Shown: positions 45,328 to 55,505, counted from the stretch's first letter. The stretch: 64,000 nucleotides of DNA from Coxiellaceae bacterium UBA1530 (GCA_002323325.1 DCQA01000030.1:20303-84302), one strand, 5' to 3'. Numbers and translations: made by a program. The notes: generated by a model from the sequence alone, not told the origin.

Positions 45328-46587
45328 ATGGCATACCCTATCAGACATTCTCGTGCATGGCTTGTATGGACAATTGCTGTCATTTATTACCTATACGAAT
45401 ATATACATCGCATTGCACCGTCGGTCATGGTTAGTGATCTAATGCATAGCTTTCAAGTTAACGCTGCAACGCTTGGTAATTTGAGTGCTATCTACTTCTA
45501 TGTTTACGCATTCTTTCAAGTCCCTGTTGGAATGCTAGCAGACCGTTATGGGCCTAAGCGCCCTTTATTAATCGCCTGCATTATTTGCAGCCTAGGAGGT
45601 ATTTTTTTCTCAATGGCTCATCACCTCTATTGGGCACAATTTAACAGAGGCTTAATTGGATTAGGGTCAGCCTTCGGATACATCTGCTGTTTACGATTAA
45701 TTATAAACTGGTTTCCTAAAAAACAATTCGCATTAATGTGCGGCCTAGTCAACATGGTTGGCATGATAGGGGCGGTATTCGGTGAAAATATCATGAGCCA
45801 TATAATCGGATTATTAACCTGGCGTGAAATTATTTTGTATCTCTCTCTTTTTGGGGGAATAATTACTTTATTGATAAGTCTCTTTATAAAAGACTTTCCA
45901 ATCAGTAGTAAAAAAATTAAACCACATTCTCAAAATCTCCTTACTCAACAACCCATTCTTCATCACTTAACATCTATTATAACAAAGCCGCAAATTTGGT
46001 TTATCAGCCTCTATGTAGCAACTCTGTACTGCAGCTTCGATACACTTGCTGCTTTATGGGGGATTCCATATTTACAAGGAATTTATAAGCTATCACTCAT
46101 ACAAGCAACATCGATAGCAAGCACCATCTTTGTGGGTGGTATCTTTGGTTTTTTATTTTTTGGTTTTTTGACGACACATACACATAATAAAAATAAATTG
46201 ACTATGGTGATATCCGCTTGCATTGTTCTCATCAATGCACTGATACTAAACCAACAACCTAGTAATATTATTATCGTACGATGTCTATTCTTTGTACTCG
46301 GTTTTTGTGCTGGCTCTCTCTCCACAGCAACTGATTTACTAAAATCACAAATACCTAATAATATCAGCGGCCTCGCTATTGGCGTACTTAACTTAACATT
46401 AGTTACTATAGGTGCATTATCACAACCATTATTCGGCTATCTATTACAGATAGGGCATGCTTCAGCAACCACACTCAGTGTATTTCAAGCATCCGATTTC
46501 CATCGTGCATTTATCTTAATGCCATGTCTCTTTGTGGTTAGCGTACTGTGTGCTTTACTCACAAAACAAATTGATAATCCTAGATAG
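45328..46587 (+). CDS. Major facilitator superfamily transporter
   Basis: A 419-residue 12-helix transporter. Between helices 2 and 3 is the MFS motif GMLADRYGPKRPLL near 66-79; PVGMLADRYG anchors the call. Helix 1 begins after a short basic N-terminus (YPIRHSRAWLVW). A central cytoplasmic loop (SSKKIKPHSQNLLTQQ) separates the halves. The N-terminal YLYEYIHRIAPSVM pattern resembles organic-anion or nitrate-type MFS members, but the substrate is unknown. The ATG at 45328 is chosen because an earlier in-frame ATG at 45271 adds only a polar non-matching leader. It stands as a single gene. Confidence 0.85.
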   Translation: MAYPIRHSRAWLVWTIAVIYYLYEYIHRIAPSVMVSDLMHSFQVNAATLGNLSAIYFYVYAFFQVPVGMLADRYGPKRPLLIACIICSLGGIFFSMAHHLYWAQFNRGLIGLGSAFGYICCLRLIINWFPKKQFALMCGLVNMVGMIGAVFGENIMSHIIGLLTWREIILYLSLFGGIITLLISLFIKDFPISSKKIKPHSQNLLTQQPILHHLTSIITKPQIWFISLYVATLYCSFDTLAALWGIPYLQGIYKLSLIQATSIASTIFVGGIFGFLFFGFLTTHTHNKNKLTMVISACIVLINALILNQQPSNIIIVRCLFFVLGFCAGSLSTATDLLKSQIPNNISGLAIGVLNLTLVTIGALSQPLFGYLLQIGHASATTLSVFQASDFHRAFILMPCLFVVSVLCALLTKQIDNPR

Positions 46588-46753
46588 CGCCATTCTAAAC
46601 TGATAAAGAAGAACACCACATCATTGTGTGGCGCTTTAATGGATAATAGTGAAAAGACTTATTATACTTTGAATTAATACGTCACATAGCTAATGTCGTT
46701 CAATTTAAGGCTATGGCATATTTGAGATAGACATATACAATATTTTTTCATTT

Positions 46754-46780
46754 AAAAAAGCCCTCAAAAGAGGGCTTTTA
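46754..46780 (-). terminator. Intrinsic terminator of htpG
   Basis: AAAAGCCCTC and GAGGGCTTTT pair around a short AAAA loop. Read on the minus strand it is followed by six T, about 30 nt after the htpG stop. It may also stop plus-strand transcripts from the MFS gene. Confidence 0.85.
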
Positions 46781-46808
46781 AATCCACTAGGGGTATGAAT
46801 TAAACATC

Positions 46809-48734
46809 TTACCCTAAGAGTAATAAGTTAAGCTCTCTTACAAAAGCCGAAGGATCTTTCAACTGCTCACCCTCAGCTAATAAAGCTTGATTCAATAATA
46901 CTTGCGACCAACGAGATAATTTTTCCTTATCCGCTTCATCTTTTACTTTTAACATTAATGGATGTGTTGGATTGAGCTCAAGAATAGGCTTTGACTCTGG
47001 AAATGCTTGACCTGCAGCCTGCAATAACCGCTGCATGTGACCCGTCATACCTTGGTCTCCATAGACAACACAAGCAGGTGAATCAGTTAGACGATGAGTC
47101 ACACGAACATCTTCCACAGCATCACCCAATGATTGTTTAATTTCAGCAATAGTATCCTTGAATAGCTCTTCTTCTTGCTTTTGTTGTTCTTGAGTTTCTT
47201 TATCCTCTAAGTCACCCAAGTCAAGACTACCCTGTGAAACAGATTTTAGCTGCTTACCTTTGAACTCATTCAGGTGAGAGACCAACCACTCATCGACTCG
47301 ATCAGAAAGCAATAACACCTCAATATCTTTCTTACGGAAGACTTCTAACAATGGGCTATTTTTTGCTGCCATATAAGTATCAGCTGTCACATAATAAATA
47401 TGATTCTGCTTACTATCCATTCGCTCAACGTATGCTGCAAGTGAGATATCTTGTGTTTCACTACTGGTATGCGTTGAATTAAATCGTAGTAACTCAGCAA
47501 TTCGATCTTTATTCTGAGAATCCTCTGCAGGTCCCTCTTTTAATACCTGACCAAACTCTTTCCAAAACTTAGCGTATTGCTCTGGATCATTGTCAGCCAT
47601 TTTTTCCAAAGTACTTAAAACACGCTTAATACAACCATTTCGTATCTTATCAATAGACGCATTTGTTTGAAGAAGCTCACGTGAGATATTCAAAGGTAAA
47701 TCACTGCAATCAACAATACCTTTTACAAACCTGAGATACATTGGCATAAAATGCTCTGCATCATCCATGATGAAGACACGCTTAACGTAAAGCTTTAAAC
47801 CGCGCTTGTGGTCACGATCCCACAAATCAAAAGGTGCGCGCGCAGGAATATAAAGCAGACTTGTATACTCAACACTCCCCTCAACTTTATTGTGTGCCCA
47901 CGCTAATGGGTTTTCATAATCATGTGAAATGTGCTTATAGAGATCTTGATACTGCTCGTCTTGAATATCACTTTTTGACAACGTCCATAAGGCATTAGCT
48001 TGGTTAACGACCTCCTCTTCCGGCACAACTATCTCACCACTTTCTTTCTTTTTCTTATCATCTTCGGTTTCGGCCTTGGGCATACAAATCGGTAGAAGTA
48101 TGTGATCAGAGTATTTTTGAATTATCGTTCTTAAGCGAAAGCCATCTAAATACTCCTCCTGGTCTTCTTTTATAAAAAGAATGATCTCTGTACCTCGTTG
48201 CTGTTTAGTAGCATGCTTTACCGTGTACTCGCCCTTACCATCTGATTCCCAGTGTACCCCTTGGTCAGCAGCCATACCTGCCTTTCGAGTCTTGACAACA
48301 ACTTTATCCGCAACAATGAATGCTGAATAGAACCCAACTCCAAACTGACCGATTAGTTGAGAGTCTTTAGCGTTATCACCTGTCAACATTTCACGAAATG
48401 CACGTGTACCTGATTTAGCAATCGTACCCAAATTCTCAACAACGTCTTCGAGACTCATACCAATACCATTATCACGAATGGTGACTGTTTTATGATCGGC
48501 ATTGCAATCAACCCATATTTTTAGATCTGAATCACCTTCATACAAAGCACCGTCAGCTAGTGCCTCATACCGCAATTTATCAGCAGCATCTGACGCATTT
48601 GAAATAAGTTCACGCAAAAAAATCTCTTTATTGCTGTAAAGCGCATTAGCTACTAAATCAAGCAACTGAGTAACTTCAGCTTCAAAGACATGTGTTTGAG
48701 CAACGTTAGCTTTAGTATCTGATGATACAGTCAT
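46809..48734 (-). CDS. htpG: Hsp90-family chaperone HtpG
   Basis: A 641-residue Hsp90. The GHKL ATPase domain is near the N-terminus with [17 protein letters not shown] (about 38-54), IRDNGIGM and [17 protein letters not shown]. The middle domain carries [12 protein letters not shown] with the catalytic-loop Arg. The C-terminal dimerisation domain ends the protein. The charged insert [21 protein letters not shown] near 235 resembles a short linker between N and M domains. The ATG at 48734 follows GGGAG by 8 nt; the 7-codon longer frame is rejected. No sigma-32-type promoter could be assigned by eye. Confidence 0.97.
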   Translation of the reverse strand: MTVSSDTKANVAQTHVFEAEVTQLLDLVANALYSNKEIFLRELISNASDAADKLRYEALADGALYEGDSDLKIWVDCNADHKTVTIRDNGIGMSLEDVVENLGTIAKSGTRAFREMLTGDNAKDSQLIGQFGVGFYSAFIVADKVVVKTRKAGMAADQGVHWESDGKGEYTVKHATKQQRGTEIILFIKEDQEEYLDGFRLRTIIQKYSDHILLPICMPKAETEDDKKKKESGEIVVPEEEVVNQANALWTLSKSDIQDEQYQDLYKHISHDYENPLAWAHNKVEGSVEYTSLLYIPARAPFDLWDRDHKRGLKLYVKRVFIMDDAEHFMPMYLRFVKGIVDCSDLPLNISRELLQTNASIDKIRNGCIKRVLSTLEKMADNDPEQYAKFWKEFGQVLKEGPAEDSQNKDRIAELLRFNSTHTSSETQDISLAAYVERMDSKQNHIYYVTADTYMAAKNSPLLEVFRKKDIEVLLLSDRVDEWLVSHLNEFKGKQLKSVSQGSLDLGDLEDKETQEQQKQEEELFKDTIAEIKQSLGDAVEDVRVTHRLTDSPACVVYGDQGMTGHMQRLLQAAGQAFPESKPILELNPTHPLMLKVKDEADKEKLSRWSQVLLNQALLAEGEQLKDPSAFVRELNLLLLG

Positions 48735-48857
48735 TATGAATCTCCCATTTAACAATTATCGCTAGGTACTAGTTGGGGACATACAGAGAGATTTCAAGAT
48801 CAAAACGGTGAAATTCTTCAATCAAGATAGTTTTTACAATAACTAATTGTTATTCGT

Positions 48858-48888
48858 AAAAAAACCCGCACTAGGCGGGTTTTAAAAA
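48858..48888 (-). terminator. Intrinsic terminator of beta-barrel gene A
   Basis: ACCCGC and GCGGGT pair around ACTAG-type loop bases at 48865-48880. The minus-strand reading ends in seven T. It sits about 20 nt after the stop of the 48899-49564 gene. Confidence 0.9.
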
Positions 48889-48898
48889 GGATAGGTCC

Positions 48899-49564
48899 TT
48901 AAAATGTAAAGCGATAACCTAGTTTAGCAAGGTATAGGTTTACATCTGGATAACTCTCACCTTCGTTTGAGTCAGATGTGCCATCTATATAGGAATACTC
49001 AGCAAGGGCATAAAAATCATCACCCAGGTCAAATGAGAAACCTCCACCCACTATCGGAGCCCAATAATAATCATCTAAGCCAGCGCCGTCTAAATTTCCA
49101 TTATATTCATAAGATAGACTTCGATATGCTATCCCAGCCTTGGCAAAGACCCCTAACCTGTCTGTTATTTTAAAATCATATTTACCCTGTAAATAGCCAT
49201 ACCATGATTCATAAGAGGCACTGACCTTATAGCCCAAAGATGATTCATACAGTTCAAACTCTGCTTTTGGTAACATACCTAAACCTAGCTCGGCCGAGAT
49301 ACGTGGCATCAAAGCAAATCCAACACTGCCTTGATAACTCATACCCCCATCTAAATCACTCGTATCAATCCAACTGGTCGAATTATAGTAATCACCATAA
49401 CCCGTCTGAGCATAACCAGCCCCCACTTCTGCGTAGATATATGGTCGAAAGGTACTCACTGGAGCCTCGGTTTCAGACAGCCATTCCGACCCACCCGCAT
49501 AAGTACTCATTAGACCTATAAGAGAGAGGCACCCTATTAGGAGTTTTGTTTTTTGTAATGTCAT
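48899..49564 (-). CDS. Small outer-membrane beta-barrel protein A
   Basis: A 221-residue preprotein. A signal peptide (to about residue 22, ending TYA-GG) is followed by alternating amphipathic strands such as FRPYIYAEVGAGYA, ISAELGLGM, YLQGKYDFKI and VFAKAGIAYRS. The last strand, VNLYLAKLGYRFTF, ends in Phe as outer-membrane barrels do. Length and strand count suggest eight strands, OmpA/OmpX-like, without a periplasmic domain. The ATG at 49564 has AAGGA 8 nt upstream. It shares the GGSE start and C-terminal layout with B and C, so the three are paralogues. Confidence 0.8.
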   Translation of the reverse strand: MTLQKTKLLIGCLSLIGLMSTYAGGSEWLSETEAPVSTFRPYIYAEVGAGYAQTGYGDYYNSTSWIDTSDLDGGMSYQGSVGFALMPRISAELGLGMLPKAEFELYESSLGYKVSASYESWYGYLQGKYDFKITDRLGVFAKAGIAYRSLSYEYNGNLDGAGLDDYYWAPIVGGGFSFDLGDDFYALAEYSYIDGTSDSNEGESYPDVNLYLAKLGYRFTF

Positions 49565-50032
49565 GACATACATCCTTATCGTTATTTACTATCTATTACA
49601 CTGATTACATCTTCATCAAAAGCAGAGTAAAAAATCTAAATAAAAAAACATTAAGGAAATATTAACTAATTCGACTTCAATTCACAAATGATTTTTAAAA
49701 ACATATAAGAGAGATGATTCAAAAAAATACTATTTTTTCAGTGCTAAATGACAATTAATGCTAAAAAAAATACATGCATTCGATAAAACGCATCAATGTT
49801 GATTGTTTTAAGCACAAAATGAAATTTAATAACGGTCAATATGAGAAAAAAACCCTTATTGATTCCAAATATTAAATAATGAATTATGAAAAAAGTTTTT
49901 GAGTAATTCTTTCATTGATTCTCGAAAAAGAGTTTTATAATTAAATAAGCCAACAATGTTCATTAAAATGAAACTTATTACATAGCAAAGCTTAAAAAAA
50001 TACACCTCATCATTCACTAACAACATGAAACC
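49565..50032. other. Very AT-rich intergenic stretch between barrel genes A and B
   Basis: About 470 nt with many A-runs. A 63-codon minus-strand frame (49856-50047) encodes a hydrophobic Phe-rich peptide but overlaps the terminator of gene B and has no ribosome binding site, so it is not called. The promoter of gene A must lie here; no confident -35/-10 pair was found. Confidence 0.4.
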
Positions 50033-50058
50033 AAAAAAAAACCACATAAATTATGGGT
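50033..50058 (-). terminator. Intrinsic terminator of beta-barrel gene B
   Basis: On the minus strand ACCCAT pairs with ATGTGGT (one bulged T) around AATTT, followed by nine T. It lies 17 nt beyond the gene's stop. Confidence 0.75.
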
Positions 50059-50074
50059 CTTTTACAGAAGGATT

Positions 50075-50719
50075 TTAGATATTAAATTGATAACCGATCT
50101 TTGCCATGTAAAGATCGATAGCAGGAGCTCGAAGACCTTCGTTAGTATCATTGGAACTTCCGATATAGTTATACTCCACAGATATATTAATTTTTTCTTT
50201 AACATGATAACTAACACCCGCACCCAAAATTGGCGCCCAATAGTAATCATCTATTTCATTATCATCGAGCATAACTACCATATGTCGATAAGCCATACCA
50301 ACTTTTGAATACATATCGACCCGTTCTAATATTGGGACCTCAACACGTCCTGCACTGAAGAGATACCAAGACGATACTTTAAAGTCATCTTCAGAACTTC
50401 CATCATAGGCATCGGCCTTGTACTCCGGCAAATAACCGCCACCAAACTCAATAGCCAGACGAGGCAATAACACATAACCCACATTAGAGGACAACAGTAA
50501 CCCTCCATTTTCATTGTTAGTTCCAGACAAATTCTGTGACTCATCATTAAACGATTGATAAAAGTCGTTATAGTCAGTATCCGCGTAACCAAGCCCTAAC
50601 TCACTATAGAAATATGGCGTGAATGATGTAACGGGCATCGTTTCTGAACCACCTGCAAAAGCAGAATGAGTACCACAAACAGCAACCACTGCAATCAAAA
50701 GATTGGTTTTTTTCAGCAT
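50075..50719 (-). CDS. Small outer-membrane beta-barrel protein B
   Basis: A 214-residue preprotein. Its signal peptide ends HSAFA-GGSE (about residue 22). Strands include FTPYFYSELGLGYADT, LAIEFGGGYLPE, VDMYSKVGMAYRHM and ISVEYNYIGSS, with the last strand IDLYMAKIGYQFNI. It is a closer relative of C than of A (FTPYFYSELGLGYAD versus FTPFFYAELGLGFAE). The ATG at 50719 follows GGGGA; the longer frame starts at residues that do not form a signal peptide. Probable eight-stranded barrel; function unknown. Confidence 0.8.
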   Translation of the reverse strand: MLKKTNLLIAVVAVCGTHSAFAGGSETMPVTSFTPYFYSELGLGYADTDYNDFYQSFNDESQNLSGTNNENGGLLLSSNVGYVLLPRLAIEFGGGYLPEYKADAYDGSSEDDFKVSSWYLFSAGRVEVPILERVDMYSKVGMAYRHMVVMLDDNEIDDYYWAPILGAGVSYHVKEKINISVEYNYIGSSNDTNEGLRAPAIDLYMAKIGYQFNI

Positions 50720-50804
50720 AATATCCCCAAGCTCACATAAGAAATGTTCATAAGATTTAGATCGTACAACATATAAGCCGCTAACAAAAGCGCGACACCT
50801 TTCC

Positions 50805-50835
50805 AAAAAAAAACCCACTCAATGAGTGGGTTTTT
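50805..50835 (-). terminator. Intrinsic terminator of beta-barrel gene C
   Basis: AAACCCACTC and GAGTGGGTTT pair around AAT, with a nine-base T-run when read on the minus strand, about 18 nt after the stop codon. Confidence 0.92.
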
Positions 50836-50853
50836 AAATGGATCAAACAAGAC

Positions 50854-51498
50854 TTAGAAGTTGAATTTATAACCAACTTTACCTAAGTAGATGTTTGCTG
50901 ATGGGACTGTTCCGAAATCATGCTCTGAATCGTTTTGGCTACCAATGAAGTTATATTCAAGAGCAACATAAATGTTGTCACGAACAGAGTAGCTTGCACC
51001 AGCACCAAAGAATGGAGCATACCAAGTTTCACTATCGTCAAGAGTACCGTCGTTTTTAGCAGAACCGCTACGGTAAGCAAGACCAAATTTTGAGAACACA
51101 TCAAGCTTGTCATTCATAACAGCAGTGTCGATTCGACCAGCACCGTACGCGTACCAAGAAGATAATTTAGTATTTTGAGCAGAAGCATCATTTATCTTAA
51201 GTTCAGGTAACATTCCACCACCAAGCTCAACAGCCATGTGAGGCATGAATTGATAACCAAAATCACCAGCATAAGACATACCACCGTTAGCATTATCGAT
51301 GTCATTGAATACTGAAAAAGCAGAGGCGTCAAAGTCTTCATACGCAGTTTCAGCGAAACCAAGACCTAACTCAGCGTAGAAAAAAGGAGTGAAAGATGGA
51401 GCAGCAGGAGCAGCCATCATTTCCGGACCGCCTGCATATGCAGAACTAACACCTAGAACAGCAGCAGCTGCTACCAAAAGATTTGTTTTTACCGACAT
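50854..51498 (-). CDS. Small outer-membrane beta-barrel protein C (probably abundant)
   Basis: A 214-residue preprotein whose signal peptide ends SSAYA-GGPE. Strands include FTPFFYAELGLGFAET, MAVELGGGMLPE, DVFSKFGLAYRSG and VALEYNFIGS, ending ANIYLGKVGYKFNF. It has a very strong ribosome binding site (AAGGGGA, 6 nt before ATG 51498) and a strong terminator. Its codons look more biased than those of its neighbours, with Ala as GCT or GCA throughout. These features suggest a major surface protein; that is inference. It is divergent from genes D and E. Confidence 0.82.
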   Translation of the reverse strand: MSVKTNLLVAAAAVLGVSSAYAGGPEMMAAPAAPSFTPFFYAELGLGFAETAYEDFDASAFSVFNDIDNANGGMSYAGDFGYQFMPHMAVELGGGMLPELKINDASAQNTKLSSWYAYGAGRIDTAVMNDKLDVFSKFGLAYRSGSAKNDGTLDDSETWYAPFFGAGASYSVRDNIYVALEYNFIGSQNDSEHDFGTVPSANIYLGKVGYKFNF

Positions 51499-52033
51499 TG
51501 TATTTCCCCTTAAGGTTAATGAACAAATTAAAGTCGAGATACTACCTAACTCTGACTTATAAAACAACTCCACTTAGCAACCCCATTGCAATGGCTTTTG
51601 TTTTAATGGAAACATCTTATCGAAAGAGTATTCGTGAAACAATACGTTACAAGCCAAGAGACCCACATTAAACCAATATCCATTCAAATAGTATTTTTTA
51701 CAACGATTTTATGGTGAAAAAATAGTTTAATAAAAGTACAAGTCTATTATTTAGGCCTATTTTAAAGCCTTTTTTTTAAAAAAACCTCTAATCTGACAAT
51801 ACGTTGTCTATCCACGTAAAAAATCGTGAGGCTTTGAATTGTCTTACTGCGTTAATGATAAAACCTAGCTTTTCAATGAATTCGCACAACACTATCTTGA
51901 TGCCCTTTCAAAATATGTGTAATCTCGAAACGATTATTTTACTGGAGTCGTGTAGGAGCAAAATTACTTTCACACACAAATTACTTCCGAGCTTAAAACT
52001 AACCCACAGCAACTCTAATTTAAGGAATATAGC
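51499..52033. other. Divergent region between barrel genes C and D
   Basis: A 535-nt AT-rich gap carrying promoters for both sides. A perfect 12-bp palindrome CCATTGCAATGG at 51583-51594 lies about 85 nt upstream of gene C. AGGC/GCCT at 51753-51770 followed by eight T looks like a weak terminator but closes no visible gene. AAGGAA precedes gene D. A plus frame at 51804-52043 has no signal or Shine-Dalgarno and is not called. Confidence 0.4.
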
Positions 52034-52648
52034 ATGTCGTTAAAAAATTATTCATCACTCTTATCGTGCAGTATACTCCTACTATCTTTTTCATGCTCAG
52101 CCGGTCAAATTGCCCAGTATCAAACTAGCGAATCGTTGAGTTTAAACAAGCCTCAAATACAACAAACCTTTACTGCTCACATTAACGCAGGCTATTCACT
52201 GGCCAACTGGTCTGATAGTTATTCTTACAACTTCACCAGCAATGGAGACACGAGCTTTGCTTTTGGATTAGATCTAACTCGAACACTTAACCGATATATC
52301 AACTTACAATCGAGTCTAATTTACACACCTGATGTTGACTATGATGACAATGGCGGGCATTCCATCTCGCAATGGCTAACAACAACTATGGCTGAAATTA
52401 ATTACCCTCTATCTAACTCTACACGCTATTTTTTTGGTGCTGGACTTGGTATCAGGCACACTAACTTTGACGGAGATAAATCTTTTACAATACGTCCTAC
52501 AATGTCTGTTGGTCTTCAATTTAAGCTAAACGACTACTGGGAACTTCAAAGCCAGTACCTTCGTGTGAACAACGTTGGAGACGACAGTCATGGCAATTAC
52601 ATCCCAGTATCAAATATCATTTCATGTGGTATTGGCTACTCGTTTTAA
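52034..52648 (+). CDS. Small outer-membrane beta-barrel protein D
   Basis: A 204-residue preprotein with a signal peptide ending CSA-GQ (near residue 24; it could also be read as a lipobox SFSC). Strands include FTAHINAGYSLANW, FAFGLDLTRTLN, INLQSSLIYTP, YFFGAGLGIRH and a final VSNIISCGIGYSF ending in Phe. With E it forms a second family: both share AGYSLxxW/LGYSLIDW and a VDY...G.SISQW/YSITQW block. AAGGAATATAGC precedes the ATG. Confidence 0.78.
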   Translation: MSLKNYSSLLSCSILLLSFSCSAGQIAQYQTSESLSLNKPQIQQTFTAHINAGYSLANWSDSYSYNFTSNGDTSFAFGLDLTRTLNRYINLQSSLIYTPDVDYDDNGGHSISQWLTTTMAEINYPLSNSTRYFFGAGLGIRHTNFDGDKSFTIRPTMSVGLQFKLNDYWELQSQYLRVNNVGDDSHGNYIPVSNIISCGIGYSF

Positions 52649-52697
52649 CTGATTATTACCTACACCACGAAGCGCACTCATAAAAAAAGGATAGACT

Positions 52698-53321
52698 ATG
52701 CTTTTCAATAAAAAAATTATTACCACGATAGCCATATTTTCTGTTTTATTCCTCTCTGACTCATTCGCGAATGATTCACAAAACTACCAAGTCTCTCCGG
52801 AACAACTCGCCTTAGCAGAACAAAATGGCTACTTTGCAGGACTAGATCTTGGCTACTCACTGATAGACTGGGATAGCTTTTTGCTTGGCGATACTATCTC
52901 CTCAGGGAGCAACGGTGGATTTACTGCAAATATAAAGGGAGGATATCGTTGGAACCATCGATTAGCTGCCGAGTCTGGATTACAATACCTTCCTAGTGTG
53001 GATTACACGTCTAAAGGGAAAGACTATAGTATCACGCAATGGTTTAGCTATCTGGCATTAGAACTGGATGCATCTATTTTTCCAAAAACTGCAACCTTTA
53101 TTCAAGCGGGTCTTGGATATCATTACATAGATGATGAACAAACTGGAAGTGACAATACGATTAAACCGTACTATGCAGCAGGAATTGCTTACACAGTCAC
53201 ACCCAAATGGGTTGCAGACATAAAATGCTCTTTTTATAGCACCGACGAAGAAATAGATGGACACAATGGTTATGTGCCAACTATTAACACATTCACACTA
53301 GGCGTGAAATACCTATTTTAG
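52698..53321 (+). CDS. Small outer-membrane beta-barrel protein E
   Basis: A 207-residue preprotein; its signal peptide ends SFA-ND (near residue 24). A short helical segment (SPEQLALAEQNGYF) leads into strands FAGLDLGYSLIDW, FTANIKGGYRW, LAAESGLQYLPSVDY, TFIQAGLGYHY and WVADIKCSFYS, ending TFTLGVKYLF. It is paralogous to D. AAAGGATAGACT lies before the ATG, 49 nt after gene D, so the two are probably one transcript. No clear terminator is seen before recG. Confidence 0.78.
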   Translation: MLFNKKIITTIAIFSVLFLSDSFANDSQNYQVSPEQLALAEQNGYFAGLDLGYSLIDWDSFLLGDTISSGSNGGFTANIKGGYRWNHRLAAESGLQYLPSVDYTSKGKDYSITQWFSYLALELDASIFPKTATFIQAGLGYHYIDDEQTGSDNTIKPYYAAGIAYTVTPKWVADIKCSFYSTDEEIDGHNGYVPTINTFTLGVKYLF

Positions 53322-53390
53322 AGCTCATTCCTTAAATACAATGTCACAAATCATCTACGATAATCTTAGCCAGATGTTAATGATAGATTT

Positions 53391-55505
53391 TCAAACTTGA
53401 ATGACCTTCTCTGTAATACCCAACCAACGCTGAACTAGCATCTCGACGTTGTTAGCAGACATCTCCTTATATAACGTTTGAGCTATCCTCTGAACTTCAA
53501 AAATTAAATCCTCATCTCGCAGCATATCTGCCACTCTATATCGAGCCAAGCCTGCTTGACGTGCCCCTAATAACTCTCCTGGCCCACGTAATATTAAATC
53601 TTGCTGCGCGATATAAAATCCATCTGATGACTCTCTAATGACCTGTAACCGCGACTGAGCGTTTTTTGATAAAGGGGATTGATATAAAAGCACACAGAAA
53701 CTCGCACTTAATCCCCTGCCAACTCTTCCTCGCAACTGATGCAACTGAGCTAGACCTAATCTTTCTGGGTTCTCAATAATCATTAAACTAGCATTTGGAA
53801 CATCTACACCGACTTCCACAACGGTTGTTGCTACCAAAACATCAACCTCACCAGATGCAAAAGCATGCATCATTGATTCTTTTTCAGCACTTGATAAACG
53901 ACCATGAATCAACCCTATGGATAAATCGGGCATACAGAGCTGCAATTGCTCCGCTGTTGATTCTGCAGCCTGGCAGTGCAACACTTCAGACTCTTCTACC
54001 AAGGTACATACCCAATATGCCTGACAACCTGTCGAGCAATTTTCACGCACACGAGCAATAACTTGTTCGCGCTTAGATTGTTCGATCATAACAGTCTCAA
54101 TCGGCTTCCTACCTGGTGGTAATTCATCAATAATCGAGCAATCTAAATCACCGTAAGCACTCATAGCCAAGGAGCGAGGAATAGGTGTAGCTGTCATAAT
54201 CAACTGATGAGGTAGCATATCACTTGACTCACCTTTACTCTTTAAAGATAAACGCTGATAAACACCAAATCGATGCTGCTCATCTATAATGACCAAAGCT
54301 AGTGCATTAAACTCAACATTATCTTGAATCAAAGCATGGGTACCAACAACTAACGATAAATCACCTGACCTGATGTGCGATAGCGTTTCTGCCTTAATTT
54401 TTGATGGTAATTTACCAGGCAACCAACCAACACTAACATTCATCGGCTGTAACCAACGCTTAAACTGCTGATAGTGCTGTTCAGCTAATAGTTCCGTTGG
54501 TGCCATAATAGCAACCTGATAACCAGCATCAATCACCGCCAAAGCAGCTAACGCCGCAACGATAGTTTTACCACATCCCACATCGCCTTGAACTAACCTC
54601 AACATCGGTTCGCCTTTTCGCAAATCATCATTGATTTCAAAAACTACTCGCTTTTGGGCAGAAGTTAATTCAAATGACAAATTACTAATAAGACGATGTT
54701 GTAAATCTAGGCAATCAATCATACAAGCGGGTTTTGACTGAATAACTGAACGTAACCTCATCAAACTAAACTGATGCGTTAAAAGCTCTTCAAATATCAA
54801 ACGCTTCTTCATGAAAAACAGCTCTGAGCGACCTTTATCAGTCGAAAGAGGATAGGTTGGGCTGTGCAAATAGCACAAAGCATCATGAAGTGATGGCAGT
54901 TGGTAATGACTGATAATCTTTTCTGGCAAACCCTCCTGTAAGTGATAATTTGCTTGCTGCAAATAACTCATCGCCTGCGACATAAGACGTCGCCATAATG
55001 ATTGCTTTAACCCTTGTAATGTGGGATAGACTGGTGTCATAGAGCTATTACTCATTAACTCACCAGCATTATCAATAATTCTATACTCAGGATGGACCAT
55101 CTCTAAACCATATTGAGTCGATCGAACCTCACCAAAGCAACATATTTTGATACCCGGTTGTTGAAAAGTCTGTAGTTGAGACCGATTGAAATGAAAAAAT
55201 CGTAATGTGATAACACCTGTATCATCCTTTAATTTACATCGTAAAAAACGGCGTGCGCCACCCGTAATAGCACTATTTTCTATTTCACCAGCTATTAGAC
55301 ATCGCTCACCAACAACAACGCGCTCTATAGGTATAATGACTGTTCTATCTTCATATCGTAACGGTAAGTGGAACAATAAATCCTGTATTGAGTAAATCCC
55401 TAAATCATGGAGCTTAGCCGCCGACTTAATACCAATACCTTTTAATTGCGTAACGGGAACTTTCACCAAAGATGGCTGAATAGCCTTATAACTCTTTGTA
55501 CTCAT
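53391..55505 (-). CDS. recG: ATP-dependent DNA helicase RecG
   Basis: A 704-residue fork-remodelling helicase. The wedge (OB-fold) domain occupies the first 200 residues. Motor motifs are VQGDVGCGKTIVAALAAL (Walker A), IIDEQHRFGVYQR (DEQH, diagnostic of RecG) and MTATPIPRSLAMSAYGDLD. ATTVVEVGVDVPNASLM and QLHQLRGRVGRG are motifs V and VI, and the C-terminal GELLGARQAG is the TRG region. Length is normal. It is the last gene of yicC-gmk-rpoZ-spoT-recG; trmH, which sits between spoT and recG in E. coli, is absent. Confidence 0.97.
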   Translation of the reverse strand: MSTKSYKAIQPSLVKVPVTQLKGIGIKSAAKLHDLGIYSIQDLLFHLPLRYEDRTVIIPIERVVVGERCLIAGEIENSAITGGARRFLRCKLKDDTGVITLRFFHFNRSQLQTFQQPGIKICCFGEVRSTQYGLEMVHPEYRIIDNAGELMSNSSMTPVYPTLQGLKQSLWRRLMSQAMSYLQQANYHLQEGLPEKIISHYQLPSLHDALCYLHSPTYPLSTDKGRSELFFMKKRLIFEELLTHQFSLMRLRSVIQSKPACMIDCLDLQHRLISNLSFELTSAQKRVVFEINDDLRKGEPMLRLVQGDVGCGKTIVAALAALAVIDAGYQVAIMAPTELLAEQHYQQFKRWLQPMNVSVGWLPGKLPSKIKAETLSHIRSGDLSLVVGTHALIQDNVEFNALALVIIDEQHRFGVYQRLSLKSKGESSDMLPHQLIMTATPIPRSLAMSAYGDLDCSIIDELPPGRKPIETVMIEQSKREQVIARVRENCSTGCQAYWVCTLVEESEVLHCQAAESTAEQLQLCMPDLSIGLIHGRLSSAEKESMMHAFASGEVDVLVATTVVEVGVDVPNASLMIIENPERLGLAQLHQLRGRVGRGLSASFCVLLYQSPLSKNAQSRLQVIRESSDGFYIAQQDLILRGPGELLGARQAGLARYRVADMLRDEDLIFEVQRIAQTLYKEMSANNVEMLVQRWLGITEKVIQV

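Noticed and set aside
49856..50047. Hydrophobic 63-codon minus-strand frame
   Set aside because: It overlaps the terminator of barrel gene B, is Phe/Leu-rich simply because the DNA is AT-rich, and has no Shine-Dalgarno.
51753..51778. Terminator-like AGGC/GCCT plus T-run
   Set aside because: The stem has only four base pairs and no gene ends there on the plus strand.
51804..52043. 79-codon plus-strand frame upstream of barrel gene D
   Set aside because: It runs into gene D in another frame, has no recognisable start signal, and matches nothing.
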